Shown here piece by piece: positions 26,489 to 34,683 of a stretch of 42,126 nucleotides of DNA (position 1 is the first letter of the stretch; each line of letters begins with the position of its first letter). Below the pieces are notes generated by a model. That model was not told the origin of the DNA and searched no databases. It was given only the letters and a program-made list of their open reading frames with translations. This DNA comes from an uncultured Blautia sp. (GTDB lineage Bacteria > Bacillota > Clostridia > Lachnospirales > Lachnospiraceae): assembly GCA_900547615.1 (NCBI GenBank), contig URHH01000009.1:1-42126 (forward strand), given 5' to 3'. A program made the position numbers and the translations under genes.

Positions 26489-27379
26489 TTAACCTTTCAG
26501 TCCTCCAAGAGTCATACCCTGTGTCAGTTTCTTCTGTACACAGATATACAAAAGGAGTGTCGGAACCATAACAATTACAAGACCTGCATACATCTGTCCA
26601 TACTGTACAGCAGATTTCTGAGCTGCCATCAGGTTCATAAGACCTACCGGCAGTGTCTTGATTTCCGGTCTTGTAAGAAGGGTCATGGAAATAATATACT
26701 CATTCCAGAATGCCAGGAAATTAAAGAGAATAACTGTCACAATACTCGGTTTCGCCATAGGCATAATAATCTGTATCATGGTTCTCCAGTATCCTGCTCC
26801 GTCCACATATGCCGCTTCCTCATAATCCTTTGCCAGAGATTTAAAATATCCGGAAAGAAGATAAATCGTAAACGGAAGCGCTGTAGAAGCATATACGAGT
26901 GCCAGAACAAACAGATTATTCAGGAAAAACGGTGCCCCAAACCACTGGCGGAGCTTTGCATCTGCATCATTTAACATCAGGAAAATCGGAACAACAATAT
27001 AGTTTACGTTGATAAAAAGTCCTGCCATAAATAATACATTCCAGAATTTATTGCTCTTAAACTTAAATCTTGCAAGAACATAAGCTGCCGGAAGTGCGAT
27101 CACGATCAGAAGCACGATTCCGAGAACAGTTACAAAAACAGAGTTCAGCATATAGGAACCCATATTTGCAGTTTCCCATGCGTCTACAAAGTTCTGGAAA
27201 TGAAATCCCTTGGGAAGCGCCCACGGACTTCCGTAAAACTCTGAATTTTCTTTAATTGAAGCGACAAATACCCACGCAACGGGAACAATAATCGTAATTG
27301 CCAGAAGCGCCAGAACAAGATATATCAGCACTTTTGCCGCATTGAAGCCGGCATTGCTTTTTTTCCTCATATCAGCCAT
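26489..27379 (-). CDS. Carbohydrate ABC transporter permease, MalG/CUT1 type
   Basis: A 296-residue inner permease with six predicted membrane segments and a long N-terminal segment. The EAA loop that docks the ATPase reads EEAAYVDGAGYWRTMIQIIM (about 190-209). The C-terminal LTQGMTLGGLKG is typical of the MalG-type partner. It starts 12 bases after the other permease, with AAGGAGGAG before the ATG. With its partner it forms the channel of a sugar importer; no ATPase gene is nearby. Confidence 0.94.
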   Translation of the reverse strand: MADMRKKSNAGFNAAKVLIYLVLALLAITIIVPVAWVFVASIKENSEFYGSPWALPKGFHFQNFVDAWETANMGSYMLNSVFVTVLGIVLLIVIALPAAYVLARFKFKSNKFWNVLFMAGLFINVNYIVVPIFLMLNDADAKLRQWFGAPFFLNNLFVLALVYASTALPFTIYLLSGYFKSLAKDYEEAAYVDGAGYWRTMIQIIMPMAKPSIVTVILFNFLAFWNEYIISMTLLTRPEIKTLPVGLMNLMAAQKSAVQYGQMYAGLVIVMVPTLLLYICVQKKLTQGMTLGGLKG

Positions 27380-27391
27380 CTTTTCTCCTCC

Positions 27392-28291
27392 TTAGAATTC
27401 GATTTCTTCACGTTTTGTTACCGCATTCAGGATAGCTGCAAGAGCAAAGGAGAACAGGAATACTGCAACACCGATTGCCATACCATATCCATAAGAAGAG
27501 TTTGTATAAGCCTCCTGATACATGTAACTTAAAAATACGTTGGAAGCGCCGTCCGGTCCGCCGTTTGTCATAGCTTTTACCATCAGGAAGCTCATGTTAA
27601 TGGTACTGATAACAAAGAAGGTTAAAGTTGTACGGATATTTGTCCAGATAAGCGGAAGCGTAATGGAGAAAAACTGTTTCAGTCTTCCCGCACCTTCCAG
27701 ACTGGCAGACTCGTAAAGGCTTTCCGGAATGTTTGCCATACTTGCCATATACATAACCATATAATATCCGATTGCCTGCCATACCATAGCAATGATAATG
27801 CTGTAAATTACAATTTTCTGGCTTCCTAACCATAAGATCGGGTTATCCACACCGTCCTGTCCGCGGAAAATATTTAAAAAGGAATTTAAAAGTCCCTGAT
27901 TTGGATCGTATATCGCAGAGAAAATAGCACTGATTACTACAACAGAAAGAATATTCGGAATGTAGAAAACAACACGGAAAAAAGTCTGTCCTTTTATTTT
28001 TTCTCTCGTGAGGATCGCAGCAAAAATAATTGCCATTGAAAAAGTCACGATCGTAACTACAACAATGAGAAGCACTGTGTTCTGAAAAGCCTGATAAAAC
28101 TTATCACTCTGCAGAAGCGTTTTGAAGTTGTCAAAACCTACGAACGTCTTTTCCGCTGTATATCCTCCCCATTTGTAAAGAGACATTTTGAAAACATCAA
28201 TTGTCGGAATAATCATAAAGATAACAAAAAGAATGACAGCCGGAGCAAGACAGCAAAAGATAAACCGGCTTCTGCCCTTTTTTTTCGTCAT
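27392..28291 (-). CDS. Carbohydrate ABC transporter permease, MalF/UgpA type
   Basis: A 299-residue permease with six predicted membrane segments. It starts with a basic tail (MTKKKGRSR) and a first membrane segment with the sequence LAPAVILFVIFMIIPTIDVF. The EAA loop is ESASLEGAGRLKQFFSITLP (about 193-212). AAGGGAGAAATG precedes the ATG. It is separated from the upstream binding-protein gene by a hairpin that may lower permease expression relative to the binding protein. Confidence 0.94.
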   Translation of the reverse strand: MTKKKGRSRFIFCCLAPAVILFVIFMIIPTIDVFKMSLYKWGGYTAEKTFVGFDNFKTLLQSDKFYQAFQNTVLLIVVVTIVTFSMAIIFAAILTREKIKGQTFFRVVFYIPNILSVVVISAIFSAIYDPNQGLLNSFLNIFRGQDGVDNPILWLGSQKIVIYSIIIAMVWQAIGYYMVMYMASMANIPESLYESASLEGAGRLKQFFSITLPLIWTNIRTTLTFFVISTINMSFLMVKAMTNGGPDGASNVFLSYMYQEAYTNSSYGYGMAIGVAVFLFSFALAAILNAVTKREEIEF

Positions 28292-28311
28292 GTTTCATTT
28301 CTCCCTTCTTC

Positions 28312-28347
28312 ATCTTAAAAACGGACGGTAATAGTACCGCCCGTTTT
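28312..28347 (-). terminator. Partial terminator between the binding-protein and permease genes
   Basis: On the minus strand ACGGGCGGTA and TACCGTCCGT (plus-strand 28335-28344 and 28321-28330) pair around a 4-base loop with one G-U pair, flanked by AAAA and followed by TTTTTAAGATG. The short T run suggests incomplete termination, a common way to make more binding protein than permease. Confidence 0.65.
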
Positions 28348-28378
28348 GCTTTGCATGTTCAGTTGAACAGAACAGCTC

Positions 28379-29701
28379 TTATTTCAGTGCACCGCGAAGT
28401 GTGTCACTGTCTTTCTTAACCTGCTCAACCCACTCGTCTTTTGTTTTGTCACCGCTTACAAGAGAGTTGATCGGGTCAAAGAATGTAGAACGAACGGTTA
28501 CACCTTCTACAGGTTCCGTTGTTGCAAATGCGTCCATAACTGCAACTGCGCCATCGTCGTAGATAGAGTAGTAAATCTTTGCGTCGCCGTCAAGTTTGTC
28601 TGCCATTCCCTGGATCGGCTGAACTGCTCCGCCGTCTTTTGCGAAGATTTCTGCAGCTTCATCAGAGTACAGATATGCGATAAACTGTTTTCCAAGGTCT
28701 TTGTTTACAGCACCCTTTGGCATCCAGATCTGCTCGAAGAATGTGTAGGAAGCTCTCTCGCCGCCTTCTTCTACTGCCGGAAGAGCTGTGAAGCCCCATT
28801 CAAATCCGTCAGCACGCGGAGCGTCTGCCATCTCTCCGATAACCCAGTTTCCGTTTGGCATGAACAGAGCTTTGTTATCAAGAATGAGCTGCTGGTTTTT
28901 ACGGAAGTCATTGTCGTTTGCGTTTGCCGGAGTTGTTTTTTCTGTGTAAGAAGCAAGTTTTTCGATAATATCAAATGTCTTTGTTGCTCCCTCTGTTTCC
29001 CATACGCCTTCACCGTATTTTAAAGCTTCCTGGAAAGTATCAGCGCCTGCTGCTTCGTGGAGCAGAGCGTAGAAGAATGCGTCAAAGTATCCTGCTGTAG
29101 GATATGTAAATAATGCGATTCCTTCTTCGTTGGCTTTATCGCCAAGCTCCCACATTTCGTCCCATGTTTCCGGAACTTCCCAGCCTTTTTCTTCAAAGAG
29201 ACCTTTGTTGTAGAAAAGTCCGCATGGTCCGTAGAACATCGGCATCAGATATGTTTTTCCATCTTCATATGGGTTTGTAATGGAGTTATCAACAAATCCC
29301 GGAAGGATTTTATCTTTTACTTTTACATCTTCGCCCGGTACTGTCATTTCCAGTACGTCTGTCATCTCTTCCACGTTGTTATCTTTTACGAAAGTTTCTG
29401 TCAGAGCAGATTCAGAACCTACAGCTCTCATGATAACATCTGGATAATCTCCGGATTTCATAGCCGGTGTAATAATATCTTCCAGCTTCTTGTCGATTGT
29501 TAATTCAATCTTCACTCCCGGATTTGCTTCCTCGAATTTTGCACATACGTTTTTCCACATATCCTGTCCGTATGCTGTTTCAACTACTGCCAGCTTTAAC
29601 ACCTGCTCGTCATCTGCCATAACAGTTGTTGCCATTCCTGTTGTCATTCCTGCTACCATAGCTGCGGAAAGTACAAGGCTTGTCACTTTTTTCGCTTTCA
29701 T
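28379..29701 (-). CDS. Extracellular sugar-binding protein of an ABC transporter (CUT1)
   Basis: A 440-residue family 1 solute-binding protein. The N-terminus MKAKKVTSLVLSAAMVAG is a signal peptide, with probable cleavage after VMA before DDEQ. Binding-protein landmarks follow, such as PTAGYFDAFFYALLHEAAG and MPNGNWVIGEMADAP. There is no lipobox cysteine, unusual for a Gram-positive binding protein, which is normally a lipoprotein. I chose the ATG at 29701 because AAAGGAGGAAAC precedes it. A consensus promoter and repeats suited to an AraC regulator lie upstream, and two AraC genes diverge from it. Confidence 0.93.
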   Translation of the reverse strand: MKAKKVTSLVLSAAMVAGMTTGMATTVMADDEQVLKLAVVETAYGQDMWKNVCAKFEEANPGVKIELTIDKKLEDIITPAMKSGDYPDVIMRAVGSESALTETFVKDNNVEEMTDVLEMTVPGEDVKVKDKILPGFVDNSITNPYEDGKTYLMPMFYGPCGLFYNKGLFEEKGWEVPETWDEMWELGDKANEEGIALFTYPTAGYFDAFFYALLHEAAGADTFQEALKYGEGVWETEGATKTFDIIEKLASYTEKTTPANANDNDFRKNQQLILDNKALFMPNGNWVIGEMADAPRADGFEWGFTALPAVEEGGERASYTFFEQIWMPKGAVNKDLGKQFIAYLYSDEAAEIFAKDGGAVQPIQGMADKLDGDAKIYYSIYDDGAVAVMDAFATTEPVEGVTVRSTFFDPINSLVSGDKTKDEWVEQVKKDSDTLRGALK

Positions 29702-29766
29702 ATTTGTTTCCTCCTTTAGATTCTCTGCATTCTGCATAAAAAATACGGAACTGCTTTGTTGTTCTT

Positions 29767-29795
29767 ATCATATCTGAAAAAGAAATTTTTTTCAA
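29767..29795 (-). promoter_or_regulatory. Promoter of the sugar-transport operon
   Basis: Minus strand: TTGAAA (plus-strand TTTCAA, 29790-29795), 17 bases, TATGAT (plus-strand ATCATA, 29767-29772). The leader to the ATG at 29701 is about 60 bases. Repeats for a likely AraC activator abut the -35. Confidence 0.7.
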
Positions 29796-29800
29796 CTCGT

Positions 29801-29829
29801 ATATTGCTGTAAAATTTAGAAATATTGCT
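29801..29829 (-). promoter_or_regulatory. Candidate AraC-type operator (two direct repeats 21 bp apart)
   Basis: On the minus strand AGCAATAT occurs at 29822-29829 and again at 29801-29808, 21 bp apart (two helical turns), immediately upstream of the transport-operon -35. AraC-family monomers commonly bind direct repeats with this period next to the -35. A related site, AGCAATATTACTAAAG on the plus strand at 29908-29923, matches the distal repeat region at 14 of 16 positions and lies just before the divergent araC-type gene. The repeats are direct observation; the binding protein is inferred. Confidence 0.5.
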
Positions 29830-29862
29830 CTTGTCTGTAAATTTTTTCCTGCAAAGTTTTTA

Positions 29863-29891
29863 TTGTGCTCCATCACGGTATCTGGTAAAAT
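29863..29891 (+). promoter_or_regulatory. Promoter of the first AraC-family gene
   Basis: TTGTGC (29863-29868), 17 bases, TAAAAT (29886-29891). Transcription would start near 29898, just before the AGCAATATT site at 29908. A bound regulator there could block its own synthesis. Confidence 0.5.
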
Positions 29892-29934
29892 ATTTTTATA
29901 TTTTTAAAGCAATATTACTAAAGGAGATCTGCCT

Positions 29935-30771
29935 ATGAGTATGCGTAAATACCAGCTGGAAGGCGAGCCTGTCAGCCATCTCCCGGGACGGCTTATTTCC
30001 GTTTCCTCCTCTTTATACGAAAAAGACTGGAAGAGCATTCGCCACACCCACCCTTTTGTCGAACTTTTTTATGTAAAATCCGGCTCCGGCTCTTTTCTCA
30101 TCGAAGACCAGAGCTTTCCCATATCAAAAGACGAACTGATCATAATAAATCCAAATGTGGAACATACGGAAGTGTCTCTTGACGATCCGCCCCTTGAATA
30201 TATCACTCTCGGTATTGAAGATTTTCAGTTTTCCTTTTCCCATAAAGGCAGTTACCTTGCATTAAAGGATAAATCTGTCACAAAAAATCTGGGAATTTAC
30301 TTTTCTTCTATCTTAAAAGAAGTAGAACACAGAGCTCCCGGTTATGAGCTTATCTGTCAGAATTTTCTCGAAAATTTAACGCTGCTTCTGATGCGCCAGA
30401 CAGATTCCGCCTTTGAACTGATTCCTGTAGAAAACACCACACGTGAATGCAGCCGCATTAAGCGATATATTGATTCCCATTATCAGGACGACATTACCCT
30501 GGACTCTCTGGCGAAAATGGCACATCTGAACAAATATTACTTTGTTCACGCTTTTACCAAATTTTACGGACAGTCCCCCATTCAGTATCTCACTGCAATC
30601 CGTCTGAAAACAAGTAAAGACCTCCTGGAATCCAGCGATTATACCATCTCTGAAATTGCTCAGCTTTCCGGTTTTTCTTCCTCAAGCTATTTTGCCCAGT
30701 GTTTTCGGAAAAACTGCGGCATGACTGCCCTTGCTTATCGAAATCTCACCAGAAATAAAAACAGGATATAA
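29935..30771 (+). CDS. AraC-family transcriptional regulator with cupin sensor domain
   Basis: A 278-residue regulator. An AraC-type cupin domain (about 20-110; RHTHPFVELFYVKSG, IINPNVEHTE) is followed by a helical linker and two helix-turn-helix motifs (about 178-275), the second with ISEIAQLSGFSSSSYFAQCF. It is divergent from the sugar ABC operon across a 233-base region that has promoters both ways and direct repeats, so it is the best candidate for that operon's activator. AAAGGAGATCTGCCT precedes the ATG. The ligand is probably the imported sugar or a derivative, which is an inference. Confidence 0.93.
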   Translation: MSMRKYQLEGEPVSHLPGRLISVSSSLYEKDWKSIRHTHPFVELFYVKSGSGSFLIEDQSFPISKDELIIINPNVEHTEVSLDDPPLEYITLGIEDFQFSFSHKGSYLALKDKSVTKNLGIYFSSILKEVEHRAPGYELICQNFLENLTLLLMRQTDSAFELIPVENTTRECSRIKRYIDSHYQDDITLDSLAKMAHLNKYYFVHAFTKFYGQSPIQYLTAIRLKTSKDLLESSDYTISEIAQLSGFSSSSYFAQCFRKNCGMTALAYRNLTRNKNRI

Positions 30772-30804
30772 GTTTTTATGCTGGCTTTTTTCTCACTTTT
30801 GGGC

Positions 30805-30810
30805 TATAAT
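30805..30810 (+). promoter_or_regulatory. Possible -10 element of the second AraC-family gene
   Basis: A perfect TATAAT sits 40 bases before the start codon in the 79-base gap between the two regulators. I find no clear -35 at 16-18 bases. The gene may be activated or may share the upstream transcript. Confidence 0.35.
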
Positions 30811-30850
30811 AAAAACAGATTCAGAACATTCATGCAAGGAGTTATAACGC

Positions 30851-31747
30851 ATGGCTTACGAGAGCATTCCTCTTTCGGAGGATATACATATAGAGAAACT
30901 TTATACCGTACATTATTTTGAGTACAGAAGCGATTTTTCTTATCCCGGAGAACGACATAACTTCTGGGAATTTCAGTGCGTGGACAAAGGGAGCGCAAAG
31001 GTTCAGACAGATGATAACGTACATATTTTAAACAGAGGACAGGTAATCTTCCACCGCCCCAATGAATTTCATAACCTGACGGCTGTGGGGCAGACTGCCC
31101 CCAATATTGTAGTTATCTCTTTTGCATGCACCTCTCCCTGTATGGAATTTTTTGAGAAACGCATTTTAACCCTTTCCGACACTGAGAGGAATCTGATCGG
31201 AATGATCATCGCAGAGGCTGGAAAGTGCATCGCTTCCCCGCTCAACGATCCGTATCTTCAGAAAATGGAAATTAAAAAGGACAGCCTTTTCGGTTCCCAG
31301 CAGCTTATCCTTCTTTATCTGCAGGAACTTCTGATTTCCATGATACGACGCCACACCCTGCCGCAGATTTCCACTCCTGTAAACAGGCTTCCGGCGCCAA
31401 AAAACGGTTCCGATATATATAACAAGATTATTTTTTATCTGGAGGAACATATCCGGGAATTTGTTACGATAGAAGACATCTGTCACGACAATCTCATTGG
31501 ACGCTCCCAGCTTCAGAAGCTTTTCAGAGAACAGCACCAGTGTGGGATCATCGAATTTTTTACAGATATGAAGGTAGAATTTGCAAAACAGCTTATCCGG
31601 GAAAATCAGCTGAATTTTACACAGATCTCCGATTTCCTGGGCTATTCTTCCATTCACTACTTTTCCCGCCAGTTCAAAAAAGTAACGGGAATGACGCCGT
31701 CTGAATATTCCACTTCCATAAAAGCCCGCTCTGAACAGAAGCGCTGA
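30851..31747 (+). CDS. AraC-family transcriptional regulator
   Basis: A 298-residue regulator with an N-terminal cupin-like sensor (YEFR-type start, ERHNFWEFQCVDKGSA, IFHRPNEFHNL). A long helical middle region follows, then a C-terminal double helix-turn-helix (about 195-290), ending with FLGYSSIHYFSRQFKKVTGMTPSEY. It lies between another AraC gene and nagB on the same strand. It may control nagB, the sugar operon or both. AAGGAG precedes the start. It is unlike its neighbour in the sensor half, so it is not a recent duplicate. Confidence 0.92.
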   Translation: MAYESIPLSEDIHIEKLYTVHYFEYRSDFSYPGERHNFWEFQCVDKGSAKVQTDDNVHILNRGQVIFHRPNEFHNLTAVGQTAPNIVVISFACTSPCMEFFEKRILTLSDTERNLIGMIIAEAGKCIASPLNDPYLQKMEIKKDSLFGSQQLILLYLQELLISMIRRHTLPQISTPVNRLPAPKNGSDIYNKIIFYLEEHIREFVTIEDICHDNLIGRSQLQKLFREQHQCGIIEFFTDMKVEFAKQLIRENQLNFTQISDFLGYSSIHYFSRQFKKVTGMTPSEYSTSIKARSEQKR

Positions 31748-31800
31748 CGGGCAATGATAACGGTGGTTTTATAATTTTTTATATAAAGGAGAAATAAAAC

Positions 31801-32535
31801 ATGAAAATCTACAAAGTCAAAAACTACGATGAATTAAGCCGTAAAGCGGCAAACATTATCGCTGCGCAGATCACTTTAAAGCCGGACAGCGTTCTCGGTC
31901 TTGCAACAGGATCTTCCCCTGTCGGTCTTTACAAAAATCTGGTATCCATGTATGAAAAAGGAGATCTTGATTTCTCTCAGATCACAACAGTAAACCTGGA
32001 CGAGTACAAAGGTCTTGACGGAACAAATGATCAGAGCTACCGTTACTTCATGAACGAAAATCTGCTCACAAAAGTAAACGTACCAATGGAGCGCACCTTT
32101 GTTCCGGACGGAACAATAGAAGATGCTGCTGCTGCCTGCGCCGCATATGATGAAATCTTAAACAGTGTCGGCACAGTTGACATTCAGCTTCTCGGTCTTG
32201 GTCACGACGGACACCTCGGCTTCAATGAGCCGGACGACCATTTTGAAGACGGAACCCACTGCGTACAGCTTACAGAAACAACCATCCAGGCAAATAAGCG
32301 TTTCTTCGAAAAAGAAGAAGATGTTCCGCGTCAGGCTTACACAATGGGTATCGGCGGAATCATGCGTGCAAAAATGCTTCTTGTTGTTGTAAGCGGCGAG
32401 GACAAGGCAGACATCTTGAATAAAGTTCTGACAGCGCCTGTTTCCCCACAGATTCCTGGAACTATCCTTCGTTTCCACCCGAATGTAATTCTTGTAGCAG
32501 ACGAGGCAGCTCTCTCCAAAACAGAGCTTGCATAA
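31801..32535 (+). CDS. nagB: Glucosamine-6-phosphate deaminase
   Basis: Converts GlcN-6-P to fructose-6-P and ammonia, the entry of amino sugars into glycolysis. The 244-residue protein shows LATGSSPVGLYK (phosphate loop), NLDEYKGL with the catalytic Asp, and GLGHDGHLGFNEP with the catalytic His. Length is typical of the short Firmicutes form, with no allosteric extension. AAAGGAGAAATAAAAC precedes the ATG, and a TATAAT at 31770-31775 has no clear -35. nagA is not in the window. Its position fits use of HexNAc-containing glycans by the neighbouring operon. Confidence 0.95.
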   Translation: MKIYKVKNYDELSRKAANIIAAQITLKPDSVLGLATGSSPVGLYKNLVSMYEKGDLDFSQITTVNLDEYKGLDGTNDQSYRYFMNENLLTKVNVPMERTFVPDGTIEDAAAACAAYDEILNSVGTVDIQLLGLGHDGHLGFNEPDDHFEDGTHCVQLTETTIQANKRFFEKEEDVPRQAYTMGIGGIMRAKMLLVVVSGEDKADILNKVLTAPVSPQIPGTILRFHPNVILVADEAALSKTELA

Positions 32536-32577
32536 TTTCACTTTCCCTTACAAGGCATGCGCCCCTTCCAGGTGTGC

Positions 32578-32617
32578 AAAAAGACCGCTCCGAATATTTT
32601 CGGAACGGTCTTTTTTA
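32578..32617 (+). terminator. Intrinsic terminator of nagB
   Basis: GACCGCTCCGAA (32583-32594) pairs with TTCGGAACGGTC (32599-32610) with one mismatch, framed by AAAAA and TTTTTT. It overlaps the last codon of the convergent phoR-type gene, whose transcript it may also stop. Confidence 0.82.
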
Positions 32618-33967
32618 TTGTACTTTTTTATTTTTCGAAAAAAGAAGAGTCATTTTTGTTCCTTTTCCAGGCTCACTTTCCAGATTAATTTTCGCGTGAT
32701 GGAGAACTGCGCCGTGTTTTACGATTGAAAGCCCCAATCCGGTTCCTCCTGTCTGTCTGGAGTGGCTTTTATCTACACGGTAAAATCTCTCGAAAATCCG
32801 GTTCTGCTCATTTGCAGGGATTCCGATCCCGTTATCTTCCACAGTATAGAAAGGCTGTCCTTCCTGTTTTCCCACAGAGATTTTTACAGTCCCTCCATCA
32901 TCTGTATAACGAACCGCATTGTCCGCAAGGTTATAAAACATCTCATACAGCACATGGCGGACGCCGCGGATCGCCACAGTCTCTCCATCTAAAGAAAGGC
33001 TGATCTTCTTCTTCATGGCGGCGTTCTGTAGATGATTTACAATATCCTCGGAAAGCTCATAAAGGTCAACTGCCTCAAATGGCATATCGCTGCTTTTCTC
33101 GTCCATTCTGGAAAGCTGGATAATATCTGCCACAAGGCTGCTCAGCCGCACTGCCTCATGATAAATCCTTCCTGAAAACTCCGGAACATTCTCCGGCTGT
33201 ACCATTCCATTCATCATAAGCTCCGCATATCCGGAAATAGACATAAGAGGCGTTTTCAGCTCATGAGAAACATTTGCGGAAAACTCTCTTCTCATTGCCT
33301 CCGCACTTTTTAATTCCTCCACCTGCCGGGCAATCTGCTTATTCTGCTGATCCACACGCATAAGAAGAGGCCTCAGTTCCTCATAGCACACATTGTCAAG
33401 GGGGTGTTCCAGATCCAGACCGTTGATCGGTTCTATCAGCTCTTTTGTCTGCCTCTGCACAAAGAAAAAGGCAAACAGAAGAATGACGATCATCAGAACT
33501 CCAAGAAGAGTAAAACTTGACATCATTGTTGGAAAAATACTGTCTGTGGATTTGGAAACGCGAAGAATATGTCCGTTTTTTAATTCCACGGCATAATTAA
33601 AATTTTTTCTGGAAAGTGTTTCCGAATACCGGATACTCTCTCCCGTTCCGTTTTTCTGCGCCTGCTCGATCTCAGGGCGGTCTCCGTGGTTGGGAAGCTC
33701 TCCTGCATCTGCATCGCTGTCGTACAGAACAATTCCATCTTTATCTACAAGAGTGATCCTTGTCTCTGTGGCATCTCCTACCTTTTCCGTAAGATACTGC
33801 TCCCCGTATTCGTCAATCCCGATCTGGACATATTTTGCCTCGTCCCGTACTCCCTGCTTCATATTTGCAGCGTAACGCCCGTATAAGACACTGCTTGCGG
33901 CAATAAAAGTGACAAGCACCGATACCACAACAAGAATGCTGGCATGATTTAAAATCCTCTGCTTCAT
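32615..33967 (-). CDS. phoR: PhoR-like sensor histidine kinase
   Basis: A 450-residue membrane kinase paired with a PhoB-like regulator (3-base gap). Membrane segments lie near residues 10-30 and 150-172, flanking an extracytoplasmic sensor domain. A cytoplasmic HAMP/linker, HisKA (FSANVSHELKTPLMSISGYA) and a complete HATPase follow, with N-box NLADNAVRYT, G1 DNGIGIP, F-box IFERFYRVDKSHSR and G2 GGTGLGLSIVK. The link to phosphate rests on the upstream Na/Pi cotransporter and the Pho-box-like repeats before that gene. There is no PAS domain as in some PhoR. Confidence 0.87.
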   Translation of the reverse strand: MKQRILNHASILVVVSVLVTFIAASSVLYGRYAANMKQGVRDEAKYVQIGIDEYGEQYLTEKVGDATETRITLVDKDGIVLYDSDADAGELPNHGDRPEIEQAQKNGTGESIRYSETLSRKNFNYAVELKNGHILRVSKSTDSIFPTMMSSFTLLGVLMIVILLFAFFFVQRQTKELIEPINGLDLEHPLDNVCYEELRPLLMRVDQQNKQIARQVEELKSAEAMRREFSANVSHELKTPLMSISGYAELMMNGMVQPENVPEFSGRIYHEAVRLSSLVADIIQLSRMDEKSSDMPFEAVDLYELSEDIVNHLQNAAMKKKISLSLDGETVAIRGVRHVLYEMFYNLADNAVRYTDDGGTVKISVGKQEGQPFYTVEDNGIGIPANEQNRIFERFYRVDKSHSRQTGGTGLGLSIVKHGAVLHHAKINLESEPGKGTKMTLLFSKNKKVQ

Positions 33968-33970
33968 AGG

Positions 33971-34639
33971 CTATGCTCCTATGCGGTATCCTACGCCGCG
34001 CACTGTCTCAATTAAATTGCCTGCTTCTCCAAGCTTTTGCCGGAGACTTCTCACATGAACGTCCACGGTTCTTGTCTCCCCGTCGAAGTCATACCCCCAC
34101 ACATGACATAAAATCTGATTTCTCGTCATGACAAGGGACTTGTTTTCCATAAGATAAAGAAGAAGTTCAAACTCTTTTCTTGTAAGCTCAATTTTTTCTT
34201 CTTTATAACGCACCTCGTGGCGTTTTACCTTCACATAGAGTTCTCCGCAGTGAAGCTCCTTGTCTCCGTTGTTGCTTGCGCTTCTCCGAAGAACGGCTTT
34301 TACACGCGCCACAAACTCCATCATACCGAAAGGCTTTGTAATATAATCGTCTGCACCGCCTTCCAGTCCGCGCACCTTATCATATTCCGCTTCTTTTGCT
34401 GTCACCATAATAACCGGAATGTTTCGTGTTTCCGGATTATTTTTCAGTTTTTCAAGAATCGTATATCCGTCTTCTCCAGGAAGCATAATATCGAGAAGAA
34501 CAAGCTCGGGCAGCTCTTCTTCAAGTGCTGCCCGAAACTCCTTTCCTGTCTCAAATCCTCTTGCCTGAAAGCCTGTCGTTTCCAGCGTATAAATCAGAAG
34601 CTCTCTGATGTTGCGCTCATCTTCCACACAGTAAATCAT
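33971..34639 (-). CDS. phoB: PhoB/PhoP-like response regulator
   Basis: A 222-residue OmpR-family regulator. The receiver has acidic EDE near the N-terminus, phosphoacceptor Asp in LVLLDIMLPGEDG (about residue 51) and Lys in YITKPF. The winged helix ends with TVDVHVRSLRQKLGEAGNLIETVRGVGYRIGA, very close in style to PhoB/PhoP (key part TVDVHVRSLRQKLG). It is 44 bases downstream of the Na/Pi cotransporter and 3 bases before its kinase. AAAAGGAGC precedes the ATG. It is the natural candidate to bind the repeats at 36514-36552. Confidence 0.88.
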   Translation of the reverse strand: MIYCVEDERNIRELLIYTLETTGFQARGFETGKEFRAALEEELPELVLLDIMLPGEDGYTILEKLKNNPETRNIPVIMVTAKEAEYDKVRGLEGGADDYITKPFGMMEFVARVKAVLRRSASNNGDKELHCGELYVKVKRHEVRYKEEKIELTRKEFELLLYLMENKSLVMTRNQILCHVWGYDFDGETRTVDVHVRSLRQKLGEAGNLIETVRGVGYRIGA

Positions 34640-34683
34640 CTCTATTGCTCCTTTTAACTAAGCTTAGACAAGCCTCTCTCCCA

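Noticed and set aside
26348..26974. 208-codon plus-strand frame over the permease and DUF6903 genes
   Set aside because: Antisense to a clear ABC permease and to the RBS-backed small protein gene.
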